DNA from: DASRIA01 sp963816975
GTDB lineage: Bacteria > Actinomycetota > Thermoleophilia > Solirubrobacterales > JBBDJG01
Length of the DNA stretch: 64,000 nt
Reading direction: 5' to 3'
NCBI GenBank assembly: GCA_963816975.1
Contig: CAWFMD010000003.1
Coordinates: 336,874 to 400,873 of the forward strand
Position numbers and translations under genes: made by a program. This document shows, piece by piece, positions 54,146 to 61,517 of this stretch (position 1 is its first letter; each line of letters starts with the position of its first letter). The notes beneath the pieces are model-generated. The model worked only from the letters and a program-made list of their open reading frames with translations. It had not been told where the DNA came from and ran no database searches.

Positions 54146-54477
54146 TCCTGCCCCCCGCTGTCGCTCTCCGAGCCGGAGCCGGAGTCGTCGTCAGCTTCCA
54201 CGTCCACGGGCCGCAGGCCGTCCGTGAGCTTCACCTCGACCGTCTTGCCGTCGCGCTGCACCTCGACCTCCCAAGCCGCGTTTCCTTCATCCTCGCGTTC
54301 GACCCCGACGGCGCGGCCGCCGCCGGCCACCGCCACGGCCACCCGCTTGGCGCGGTCTGCGTCCGGGCCGGTCACGTGCTCGTCGTCATCGCCGCCGGCC
54401 TGGGCGTAGCCCACTCCGCCGGCACCCAGCGCCATCACCACGGCGCCTCCGATCAGTAGCTTCCTGCGTCGCGTCAT
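54142..54477 (-). CDS. Small exported PepSY-like protein (second of a pair)
   Basis: 111 aa. The ATG at 54477 has GGAAGGCGG upstream. A signal or anchor (~5-27) precedes one PepSY-type unit (RAKRVAVAVAGGGRAVGVEREDEGNAAWEVEVQRDGKTVEVKL) and an acidic Ser/Gly/Asp tail. PepSY domains outside the membrane inhibit proteases or act as stress sensors. Lying directly downstream of a sensor kinase, it may tune the kinase. Its stop overlaps the CTG of the next lipoprotein gene. Confidence 0.72.
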   Translation of the reverse strand: MTRRRKLLIGGAVVMALGAGGVGYAQAGGDDDEHVTGPDADRAKRVAVAVAGGGRAVGVEREDEGNAAWEVEVQRDGKTVEVKLTDGLRPVDVEADDDSGSGSESDSGGQD

Positions 54478-54513
54478 TCCCTTGCCGCCTTCCGTTCGAA
54501 TTCGATGATTCAA

Positions 54514-54864
54514 TCAGTGCTCAGGGCCGTGGCGCACAACCTTCGCCTGCAGCCAGTCGAAGTCGCGGTCGAGGTAGACCACGATGTGGCGTCCCGGGGC
54601 CGGCCGGTCGCTGAAGCTGTCCAGCTGCTGCCCGGGCTTGAAGACCCTCACCTCCCAGGCGGCGACACCCTCGCTGTCGTGCGCGATGCTCACCACGCGG
54701 CCGCGATCGACCACTTCGAGCGCCGCGCGTGCGGCCCGCGCCTCTTGCGCGGAGGTGACCTTCGTGTCCGATTCGCCGCCGACGGCCTGCGCGATGCCGA
54801 CCGCGCCCGCGCTGAGCGCGACGGCCACGATTCCCGCGATCATGATTTTCCGTGTGTTCGTCAT
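54514..54864 (-). CDS. Small exported PepSY-like protein (first of a pair)
   Basis: 116 aa. A signal or anchor segment (~6-28) precedes a PepSY-like unit (ARAALEVVDRGRVVSIAHDSEGVAAWEVRVFKPGQ) and an extra C-terminal stretch ending VVYLDRDFDWLQAKVVRHGPEH. It is paralogous to the next gene. It follows the histidine kinase by 48 bp; that gap contains a degenerate TGAAAT-N5-TGAGAG (54890-54906) similar to the regulator box. Probable partner or output of the two-component system. Confidence 0.72.
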   Translation of the reverse strand: MTNTRKIMIAGIVAVALSAGAVGIAQAVGGESDTKVTSAQEARAARAALEVVDRGRVVSIAHDSEGVAAWEVRVFKPGQQLDSFSDRPAPGRHIVVYLDRDFDWLQAKVVRHGPEH

Positions 54865-54912
54865 GTATGCACTACTGCCCGGAGTAGCTGAAATGGAGAT
54901 GAGAGGAACTGC

Positions 54913-56271
54913 TCAGTGTGTGGCATGCGCCACGACCGGCACGCGGAGCCTCACCGTCGCTCCGGTGGCCGGTGTGGAGACGATCGCCGCGGTCCCACCA
55001 TGCGCCTCCGCGATCACGCGCACGATCGCCAGGCCGATGCCCGTTCCGCCGCGGGTGCGAGCGCCGTCGCCGCGCGTGAACCGCTCGAAGGCGTGTGGCG
55101 CCAGGTCGGGCGGGAAGCCGGCGCCCTGGTCGCTGACGTCGATCTCGACCGCATCGCCGGCGGGCCGGCCCGCCAGGCTGATGTCTCCCGCGCCGTAGCG
55201 CAGCGCGTTGTCGACGAGATTCGCAAGCGCCTGGCGGCTGCGCAGTGGGTCGATGGTCACCCGCAGGTCATCGGGGGCGGCCACATGGATCTGCCGACCC
55301 TGCTCCGCCGCCCGGTCCCCGAAGCGGTGCTGCGTGCGCACCAGCAGGTCGTGCAGTTCCACTTCCTCCGGGCGCAACGGAAGCCGGCCATCCGCTGAGC
55401 GCGCGATCAACAGCAGGTCCTCGGCGAGTTGTGCGAGGTGATCGGTCTCCTCGAGGGCCGCGACGAGCGATTCCCGCACGGCGCCACCGTTGCCGGGTGC
55501 GCGCATCGCGGCCTCCAATTCGGCCTTCACGACCGCAAGCGGCGTGCGCAGCTCATGGCTCGCGTCGGCAACGAACTGCCGCTCGCGCTCGAACGCGCTC
55601 TCGAGCCGTGCGAGCATCTCGTTGAGCGTCTCTCCCAGGCGGTGGATCTCGTCGTGAGCGTCCGGCAGCGGCAGCCGCTCGCCCGCCTCGGTGAGGGAGA
55701 TCCGCTTGGCCCGCTGGCGCATCGCCTCCACCGGCCGGAAGCCGATGGTCGCGAGCGCGTAGCCGAACCCCGAGGCGAGCAGCACGGCGATGGGCCCGCC
55801 GATCAGGAACGACTTCGAGAGGGTCGTGAGCGTGTCGTTGCGATCCGACAGCGAGGCACCCGTGACGACTACCAGGGTGCGGCCCGGGGCCCTCGCCGGG
55901 CGCGCCAGGATCTTGGCCGGCCCGTCCACTCCCGCAACACGGCGCTCGAGCATCAGGGGACCGCGCGCGGCCCGGCGTACCTCGGCGGGGCTCAGGGCGG
56001 AGACACGGTTCTTCGCCGTCCCGTCGATCAACCGCCCGTCGGAGGCGAGGATCTGGATGAAGCCTTCGTCCGACTCGACCAGCCGCGGGCCGCCGGCCAC
56101 GGGGCGGCTCGTATCACTCGACCGCACGAGCGCAGCGAGGTCGTCCGAGCGTGAACGCAGCGACGTGCTGACGATCTCGTCAAGGTTGCTCTCCTGACGC
56201 TCGTACACGAAGAACCCCATCGCGGCGATCAGCAGCGTCATCGCCAGCGCGACCGCGACCGTCATCCGCAC
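54913..56271 (-). CDS. Membrane sensor histidine kinase, partner of the regulator at 56295
   Basis: 452 aa from the GTG at 56271. The frame is open slightly upstream (LSRLPIRVR), so the start may be a few codons earlier. TM1 lies at ~3-25, a ~140-aa sensor region follows, then TM2 (~152-175, FLIGGPIAVLLASGFGYAL) and HAMP. The HisKA box is DASHELRTPLA (~240). The ATPase domain has the N box LVDNALRYG, G1 DQGAGF and G2 GGTGIGLAI. It follows the regulator gene by 23 bp. Paralogous in layout to the kinase at 18245. Confidence 0.93.
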   Translation of the reverse strand: MRMTVAVALAMTLLIAAMGFFVYERQESNLDEIVSTSLRSRSDDLAALVRSSDTSRPVAGGPRLVESDEGFIQILASDGRLIDGTAKNRVSALSPAEVRRAARGPLMLERRVAGVDGPAKILARPARAPGRTLVVVTGASLSDRNDTLTTLSKSFLIGGPIAVLLASGFGYALATIGFRPVEAMRQRAKRISLTEAGERLPLPDAHDEIHRLGETLNEMLARLESAFERERQFVADASHELRTPLAVVKAELEAAMRAPGNGGAVRESLVAALEETDHLAQLAEDLLLIARSADGRLPLRPEEVELHDLLVRTQHRFGDRAAEQGRQIHVAAPDDLRVTIDPLRSRQALANLVDNALRYGAGDISLAGRPAGDAVEIDVSDQGAGFPPDLAPHAFERFTRGDGARTRGGTGIGLAIVRVIAEAHGGTAAIVSTPATGATVRLRVPVVAHATH

Positions 56272-56294
56272 CCGGATCGGCAGCCGGCTCAGGT

Positions 56295-56975
56295 CTACGT
56301 CCCCCCGTCCTTCCGCAACCGGTAGCCGGCCCCGCGCACGGTCTCGAGCGATCTCACGCCGAACGGGCGGTCGATCTTCTCCCGCAGGTAGCGCACGTAG
56401 ACCTCGACGACGTTCGAGCGGTTTTCATAGTCGTAGTCCCATGCGTGCTCCAGGAGCTGGAACCGGCTCAGCAGTTCCCCTGGCCGGCGCATGAACGTCT
56501 CCAGCAACGCGAACTCTTTCGGGGAGAGCGTGATCTCCTCCTCCCCGCGCCATACCTGTTGCGTCGCCGGGTCCAGGCGCAGGTCTCCCACCTCGAGCAC
56601 CGGCGGGCGCTCGACCGGCCCGCGGCGCGCGAGCGCGCGCAGGCGCGCGAGCAGCTCGGCCAGCGAGAACGGCTTGGTCAGATAGTCGTCGGCGCCCTGG
56701 TCCAGACCCTGCACGCGGTCGTCGACGGAATCCCGTGCGGTCACCATGATGATCGGCGCCCACACTCCGTCATCGCGCAGTCGGCGGCAGGTCGCGAATC
56801 CGTCGATGCCGGGCAGCATCACGTCCAGCACGACAGCGTCGAACTCGGTGGCCGCTGCCATCCACAGCGCGTCCTCACCGGTGGAGGCGAGATCGGCCAC
56901 GATCCCCTCCGCCTGGAGACCGCGCCGGACAGCCGCAGCCATCCGCTTGTCGTCCTCCACGATCAGAACTCGCAC
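56295..56975 (-). CDS. OmpR/PhoB-family response regulator, second copy
   Basis: 226 aa from the GTG at 56975 (the frame is open to 57080, but the family begins VRVLIVEDDKRM). The receiver has acidic residues EDD at 7-9, Asp51 (VVLDVMLPG), MVTARD and LTKPFS. The winged helix has LSPKEFALLETFMRR, VEVYVRYLREKI and VRGAGYRL. First gene of an apparent eight-gene minus-strand operon: regulator, kinase, two PepSY, lipoprotein, ABC ATPase, permease, surface protein. A 105-bp gap separates it from the divergent small gene at 57081 and holds a TGAGAA direct repeat. Confidence 0.94.
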   Translation of the reverse strand: MRVLIVEDDKRMAAAVRRGLQAEGIVADLASTGEDALWMAAATEFDAVVLDVMLPGIDGFATCRRLRDDGVWAPIIMVTARDSVDDRVQGLDQGADDYLTKPFSLAELLARLRALARRGPVERPPVLEVGDLRLDPATQQVWRGEEEITLSPKEFALLETFMRRPGELLSRFQLLEHAWDYDYENRSNVVEVYVRYLREKIDRPFGVRSLETVRGAGYRLRKDGGT

Positions 56976-56999
56976 AGAGCGAATTTCATCGTCAGAAAA

Positions 57000-57028
57000 T
57001 GAGAAGTCCCTGAGAAAACCGCTTGACA
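57000..57028 (+). promoter_or_regulatory. TGAGAA-N5-TGAGAA repeat followed by TTGACA -35 element
   Basis: TGAGAA at 57000-57005 and 57011-57016 lie exactly 11 bp apart. TTGACA (57023-57028) begins 6 bp later and could be the -35 of a promoter reading into the small gene at 57081; the -10 is poor. The repeat matches the one near the RND operon (17448-17464) in sequence, spacing and orientation relative to the controlled gene. Confidence 0.55.
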
Positions 57029-57080
57029 AAGCCAGGCAGGCCCGGGTTACTGCTCGATCGACCCCGGGTACGGGACACAC

Positions 57081-57305
57081 ATGGAACGGATGAACTCCAA
57101 CTCCACGACAGCCGCTCCGCTGCGCGCCGTGTTCGAATCTGCGCGGCAGTTCGGATTGAGCGAAGGCCAGGTGGTGCGCAGCTTCGACGAGGCGCTGTGC
57201 GAAGTCGGCGAAGACGCCACCGTCGCCGAGTACCTCGATCAGTTGTGCGGCACGCTGGCACGACGCATCCTCGCCGCGGAGCGCCGCCGGTCCGGGCGCG
57301 CCTAG
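57081..57305 (+). CDS. Small protein of an unrecognised family (paralogue of the gene at 10208)
   Basis: 74 aa, soluble, predicted helical, no signal. The ATG at 57081 or 57090 could start it. Its core LRAVFESARQFGLSEGQVV and its end LCGTLARRILAAERRR align with LGATFDAAVEFGLDEKEIW and LSAALARKILDRERSA of the 10208 product. It is divergent from the two-component operon and preceded by the TGAGAA direct repeat, so it is probably part of that regulon. Family and function unknown. Confidence 0.68.
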   Translation: MERMNSNSTTAAPLRAVFESARQFGLSEGQVVRSFDEALCEVGEDATVAEYLDQLCGTLARRILAAERRRSGRA

Positions 57306-57330
57306 GCCGGATCACACCCATCCTGCGCGC

Positions 57331-58104
57331 TCACTTCTCCGGCATCTCGACCGGATCGATGCCGCGCTCCCGCATGCCGCGCTCGATCTGGGCGATCACC
57401 GTCTCGATCACCTTCACCCGCGCGTAGGATTTGGACTCGGCCTCGACGAGATGCCAATGGCCGAGCTCGTGGTCGGTGCGCGCCAGCATGTCCTCGACCG
57501 CCTCCTCGTAGTCCGCCCGCCGGGCCCGGTTGTGCCAGTCGCTGTCCGTCAGCTTCCAGCGCTTGAGTGGGTCCTGCGCGCGTCGCTCGAATCGCATGAG
57601 CTGTTCCGCGTCTGACACGTGCATCCAGAACTTCACGATGATCGCGCCCTCGCGGGCGAGCATCTGCTCGAACGCGACGATCTCGTCATAGGCGCGCGAC
57701 CACTGGTCCACGGCGGCCAGGCCTTCGACCCGTTCCACCAGCACCCGCCCGTACCAGGAGCGATCGAGCACAGTCAGGTCGCCCCAGCCCGGCAGCACGG
57801 ACTCGAACCGCCACAGGAAGTGATGGCGCTGTTCCTCCTCGGTCGGGGCGCCGAACGTCGCGACGCGCACGTGGCGCGGATCGAGCGGGGCGGCGAGGCG
57901 CTTGATCGCACCACCCTTGCCCGAGGCGTCCCAGCCTTCGAACAGGATGCACACGGCCGGCCCGAGACGGCCGTCGCCGAACTTGCCGCCCAGCTGGAGT
58001 CGCAGCGCCAGCAGTCGCCGCTGTGCGAGCGGAAGCCGTTTTCGCTCCTGCGCCTTGGAGAGCGACAGCGTGAGATCGAGATCGAGCAGCGACCGCGCGG
58101 CCAT
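57331..58104 (-). CDS. ppk2: Polyphosphate kinase 2 family protein
   Basis: 257 aa from the ATG at 58104, which lies 4 bp after the upstream gene's stop; the frame is open to 58161. It has PPK2 Walker A FEGWDASGKGGAIKR, Walker B/lid DRSWYGRVLVERVEG, and later KFWMHVSDAEQLMRFERR and a W..H....D..YARVKV end. PPK2 enzymes phosphorylate nucleotides from polyphosphate in the cytoplasm. Subclass (AMP, ADP or dual) cannot be assigned by eye. Probably co-transcribed with the enoyl-CoA hydratase. Confidence 0.9.
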   Translation of the reverse strand: MAARSLLDLDLTLSLSKAQERKRLPLAQRRLLALRLQLGGKFGDGRLGPAVCILFEGWDASGKGGAIKRLAAPLDPRHVRVATFGAPTEEEQRHHFLWRFESVLPGWGDLTVLDRSWYGRVLVERVEGLAAVDQWSRAYDEIVAFEQMLAREGAIIVKFWMHVSDAEQLMRFERRAQDPLKRWKLTDSDWHNRARRADYEEAVEDMLARTDHELGHWHLVEAESKSYARVKVIETVIAQIERGMRERGIDPVEMPEK

Positions 58105-58108
58105 CGGC

Positions 58109-58912
58109 TCAGTCCGTAAAGCTGGCCGGGCGCTTTTCCAGATACGCGGCGATCGCCTCACCCGGTGCGGCCCCGTGCAGGGCCAGAATCTGCTGGCGGT
58201 CCTCGTACTGCACCGCAGCCTGCTCGGAAGGGATCTCCAGCGCCGCCCACATCCCCTGCTTGGTGAGGCGCATCGCCCATGGCGCCCAGGCCGCCACCTG
58301 CTCGGCGCCCTCCAGCGCCCGGGCGAACAGCCGGTCGTCGTCCACCACGTCGGCCACCAGCCCGATCCGCTCGGCCTCGCCGGCGTCCACCCGCCGCCCG
58401 GTGAGCATCAGCTCGTGGGCGCGCGCCGCACCGATCAGACGCGGCAACAACCAGCTCGTGGCCATGTCGCAGTTGGACAGGCCGATGTTGACGAAGGCCG
58501 CACGAAAGACGGCGCTGCGCGCGGCGTAGCGGAGGTCGCTGGCGCATGCGAGCGCGATCCCGAAGCCCGCGGCGCCGCCGTTCACGGCGGCGATCACCGG
58601 CTGCGGTGTCGCCCGCACCTGCAGGATCAGCCGCGACATGTGCTCCTGGTTGGCAAAGTGGTCGCGGGCAGGGTCGGTGCCGTCGTTTCCCGGCGCTTGC
58701 CCGTAGCCGCGCAGATCGACGCCCGCGCAGAACCCTCGGCCGGCCCCGGTGACGATCAGGACGCGACAGGAGCGGTCGGCCGCCACGGACCGCAGCTCCT
58801 CGTGCAGCGCGGCGCACAGGTCGGCGTTGATGGCGTTCAGCTGCTCGGGCCGGTTGAGCGTCACCAGCCGCACGTGTGCCGCGGGCCGCTCGCTCAGGAT
58901 GACTTCGCTCAT
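58109..58912 (-). CDS. Enoyl-CoA hydratase/isomerase family (crotonase) protein
   Basis: 267 aa. AAGGAG 6-7 nt before the ATG at 58912 fixes the start. Crotonase fold with the oxyanion-hole strands FCAGVDL and NGGAAGFGIALACASDLRYA. At the catalytic positions it reads FVNIGLSNCDMATSWLLPRLIG instead of the usual PE..LG..P..G, as in EchA12-like actinobacterial members, so the standard Glu pair is not present. Hydratase activity should not be assumed. Acts in the cytoplasm on an acyl-CoA. PPK2 follows immediately. Confidence 0.88.
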   Translation of the reverse strand: MSEVILSERPAAHVRLVTLNRPEQLNAINADLCAALHEELRSVAADRSCRVLIVTGAGRGFCAGVDLRGYGQAPGNDGTDPARDHFANQEHMSRLILQVRATPQPVIAAVNGGAAGFGIALACASDLRYAARSAVFRAAFVNIGLSNCDMATSWLLPRLIGAARAHELMLTGRRVDAGEAERIGLVADVVDDDRLFARALEGAEQVAAWAPWAMRLTKQGMWAALEIPSEQAAVQYEDRQQILALHGAAPGEAIAAYLEKRPASFTD

Positions 58913-59088
58913 CGGTGCTCCTTTCGTGGTCGCCGGCGCCGCGGCGATCCTATGCCTCACCCGCGATCGAGATGCCATAGGACATCCGAGCGTTTGGCAG
59001 GACGGCCTAGCATGCCGATAGCTCAGGGGGATGGATCCCAGCACTCACAAGCCGCGGCGCCGGCTCCTGGGAGCAGCCGCGATCGGGG

Positions 59089-59865
59089 TTGCGCGTGGCC
59101 GCCATGCTCGCCGTGGGTATGACGCAGCTCCTGCTCGACGACGGTCAGGCCCGCTGCTCCGGCAGCAGGTGCAAGCCACCGCCTCTCACCGCATCCTGGT
59201 CCTACCAGCTCCAGGGCAGGCTGCGGATCACCGGCGCCCGGGTGTACGACGTGGACGCATTCGACACACCGGCCTCGTTCGTCGCGCGGCTGCACAGGTC
59301 CCGGCGATATGCAATCTGCTACGTCGACGCAGGCACCTGGGAGGACTGGCGCCCGGACCGGCGGCGCTTCCCCGCGTCGGTACTGGGACGCGACAACGGA
59401 TGGCCGGGCGAGCGTTGGCTCGACATCCGGCGCACCGACGTGATCATCCCGATCATGCGGGACCGCATCGCCAAGTGCCGCCGCAAGGGCTTCGATGCGG
59501 TGGAGCCCGACAACGTCGACGGTTATGCGAACGAGACGGGCTTTCCGCTGACGGCCCGGGATCAGCTCCGCTACAACCGGCGGCTGGCCCGTCTCGCTCA
59601 CGACGCCGGCATGGCCGTGGGGCTGAAGAACGACCTCGACCAGGTCCCCGCGCTGCACAACGCATTCGACTTCGCGGTGGTCGAGCAGTGCTTCCAGTAC
59701 GACGAGTGCGGCAAGACGCGTCCGTTCCGGCGGGCGCGAAAACCGGTGTTCGCGGTCGAATACGAGCTCCCGCCCGCGAAGTTCTGCAAACGCGCCGGGC
59801 GGCAGCGCATCAACGCCGTGCACGCACGGGCCGACCTCGATCGGCCGAGCACTACCTGCCGTTAG
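59089..59865 (+). CDS. GH114 family glycosidase (endo-alpha-1,4-polygalactosaminidase-like)
   Basis: 258 aa in this frame (TTG 59089; ATG 59104 also possible). GH114/PelA-hydrolase features are SWSYQLQG, AICYVDAGTWEDWRPD, ERWLDIRR, CRRKGFDAVEPDNVDGYANETGF, GLKNDLDQ and FAVVEQCFQY. The catalytic Asp/Glu lie in the VDAG and EPDN stretches. An upstream ATG at 59031 encodes a signal-peptide start (PRRRLLGAAAIG) in another frame. Removing one G from the GGGG run near 59079-59083 would join it, so the true gene is probably 59031-59865 with a base-call error. It would cut or trim GalNAc-rich exopolysaccharide such as Pel. Confidence 0.85.
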   Translation: MRVAAMLAVGMTQLLLDDGQARCSGSRCKPPPLTASWSYQLQGRLRITGARVYDVDAFDTPASFVARLHRSRRYAICYVDAGTWEDWRPDRRRFPASVLGRDNGWPGERWLDIRRTDVIIPIMRDRIAKCRRKGFDAVEPDNVDGYANETGFPLTARDQLRYNRRLARLAHDAGMAVGLKNDLDQVPALHNAFDFAVVEQCFQYDECGKTRPFRRARKPVFAVEYELPPAKFCKRAGRQRINAVHARADLDRPSTTCR

Positions 59866-59870
59866 GCGAG

Positions 59871-60212
59871 CTACCGCCGCTCGCGGATCGTGATCCGCCA
59901 GCCGCCCGGCGCGCTGGTGACCAGGCGCCCGTAGGTCCCGCGCCGCAGGGTGGTCTTGCCACGGCGGGAGCGGGTCTCGAGCAGGCGGAAGCCCCGTGTG
60001 CCGACGATGCGCAGCGTGCCGCGCCCAGTGCTCCACCGCAGGGTGGCCGCGCGGCGGAGCTTGACCGTGCCGATGCGCTGCGGACCGCGGCCCGTGAAGG
60101 TCCACGACTTCGCGGCCGTCACGTGTGCAGCCGCGGTTGGATGTCCGGCGCCGGCGATTGCCGGCTGGGCGAGCAGCCCCGCGACGACAAGACAGGTGAT
60201 CAGCTTCTTCAT
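59871..60212 (-). CDS. Small secreted basic protein, unknown function
   Basis: 113 aa starting MKKLITCLVVAGLLAQPAIAGAG, a clear signal peptide. The mature part is basic and beta-rich (WTFTGRGPQRIGTVKLRRAATLRWS, ending GGWRITIRERR). The ATG overlaps the upstream membrane-protein stop (ATGA). It ends 5 bp from the convergent GH114 gene. It may bind an anionic or cationic polymer made by this locus; no family recognised. Confidence 0.7.
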   Translation of the reverse strand: MKKLITCLVVAGLLAQPAIAGAGHPTAAAHVTAAKSWTFTGRGPQRIGTVKLRRAATLRWSTGRGTLRIVGTRGFRLLETRSRRGKTTLRRGTYGRLVTSAPGGWRITIRERR

Positions 60213-61327
60213 GTGATCCACACCGCTGTCGCCAGTGCGCGGCCGGGACGCCGGAAGAGCCTCACCAGGGGCGGAAGCGCAACGGCGGAAGCGATCACGC
60301 TGCCCGCGATCAGGCCGCTGCCTGGTTGCGCAAGCGCGGCCGGCAGCTCGCACGCGACCTCGAAGAGCAGCGCGGCGCCGACGGCGGCCAGCGCCCAGGC
60401 GATGCGGCCCAGCGAGACCAGCAGGCTGACCAGCAGGGTCGCGAGCGCGAGGCCCCCGAATCCCACGAACAGGGTCGTGGCGATGGTGCCCGACGTCCAG
60501 ATCCCGGCGAGCACGCAGAGGGAGGAGAGGACGGCGCTGACGAGCACGAGTCGCAGGATCGCGCCGGCGAGGATCGCAAGCCCGGGGCCGCCGCGACGCG
60601 CCTGATCGGCGCGGGCCGCCGGCGTCTCCCGCAGCGCGCGCGGCAACTCCACGTGGACACGGGCGAGGTGGCGCCCGCCCCACAGGCCGCCGACGGCTGA
60701 CGGAATCAGCGCGAGCGCAGGCAGCGTGCCGAAGAAACCCCAGCCGATCGTGTGGTCGGTCACCAACAGCCCGCCGAGACCGGCACCGATGGCGCCCACC
60801 GCGAGTGCCTGCACCCAGCTTCCCGGGGCGGCGGCGGCCGGCCCGGACGTCATCAGCGCGGCTGTGACGGCCGCCATCGAACACAGTGCGGCGGCGCCGA
60901 GCAGCGCGTACGGGTCCAGCTCGAAGCCGAGGCCGAGCCCGACCGCGGCCAGGATCAGCGCGTACAGAAGTCCCCAGCCCCGGTTCACGAGCACGGTGCC
61001 CCCCGTCCACGTGACGAGCAGCAGGGCCGCGACCGCGCCACTGTCGCCCTGGGCGAGCAGGGCCGCGCCGATCGCGGCGAGACCGACGATCGCGACCGTC
61101 CCTTCGCGGCGCAGCGACCCGAGGCGCCCTCCCTTGCTCAGATGCCGGCTCCAGATGATCCACTGCAAGGCGAACGACAGCGGCAGCGCCACCCGCACCG
61201 CCGTCTCCCACACCGCCGCGCCCAAGTGACTGCTGAGCGGGGAGGCCCACATCGCGACCGCCACGATCGCCAGCACCAACGAGATGCCCTCCGCCATGGC
61301 GCGGCGTCCAGTGGCTTTCGGGCTCAT
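60209..61327 (-). CDS. Polytopic membrane protein of the Pel-like locus (5' part in another frame)
   Basis: 372 aa in this frame with about 11-12 hydrophobic helices (EGISLVLAIVAVAMWASPL ... GLIAGSVIASAVALPPLVRLF), a topology like PelG/MATE-type flippases, but I see no diagnostic motif. The ATG at 61327 may not be the true start. A coupled start at 61517 (ATGA with the glycosyltransferase stop) opens another frame encoding RARAVVEARLGRPVQDSLEAAVVLEAWCGLQARDA. A one-base slip in the GGCGGCGGGG tract near 61355 would fuse it into a ~435-aa protein. Probably exports or polymerises the polysaccharide (inference). Confidence 0.7.
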   Translation of the reverse strand: MSPKATGRRAMAEGISLVLAIVAVAMWASPLSSHLGAAVWETAVRVALPLSFALQWIIWSRHLSKGGRLGSLRREGTVAIVGLAAIGAALLAQGDSGAVAALLLVTWTGGTVLVNRGWGLLYALILAAVGLGLGFELDPYALLGAAALCSMAAVTAALMTSGPAAAAPGSWVQALAVGAIGAGLGGLLVTDHTIGWGFFGTLPALALIPSAVGGLWGGRHLARVHVELPRALRETPAARADQARRGGPGLAILAGAILRLVLVSAVLSSLCVLAGIWTSGTIATTLFVGFGGLALATLLVSLLVSLGRIAWALAAVGAALLFEVACELPAALAQPGSGLIAGSVIASAVALPPLVRLFRRPGRALATAVWIT

Positions 61328-61344
61328 CGAAGTGACGGCTCCGC

Positions 61345-61517
61345 GCTGCCCCGCCGCCGGCGTGGGCGATCAGCTCGCGGCCGCGATCGATTGCGTCCCG
61401 GGCCTGCAGGCCGCACCAGGCTTCGAGCACGACAGCCGCCTCGAGACTGTCCTGCACGGGCCGGCCCAGGCGTGCCTCGACCACGGCGCGAGCCCGCCGC
61501 GGGCTCATGGCGCTCAT
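61345..61517 (-). other. Coupled N-terminal coding piece of the membrane protein
   Basis: Starts at ATG 61517 overlapping the stop of the PelF-like gene. It encodes ~55 family-like residues (MSPRRARAVVEARLGRP, AVVLEAWCGLQARDAIDRGRELIAHAGG). After the G-rich tract the frame loses character while the overlapping frame picks up the membrane protein. It is best read as the cytosolic N-terminus of the 60209-61327 gene. The alternative is a separate small coupled gene. Confidence 0.5.

Noticed and set aside
59871..61517. Continuous 548-codon minus-strand frame
   Set aside because: Only its two ends are protein-like (membrane-protein N-terminus and small secreted protein). The middle is a shadow of the membrane-protein frame.
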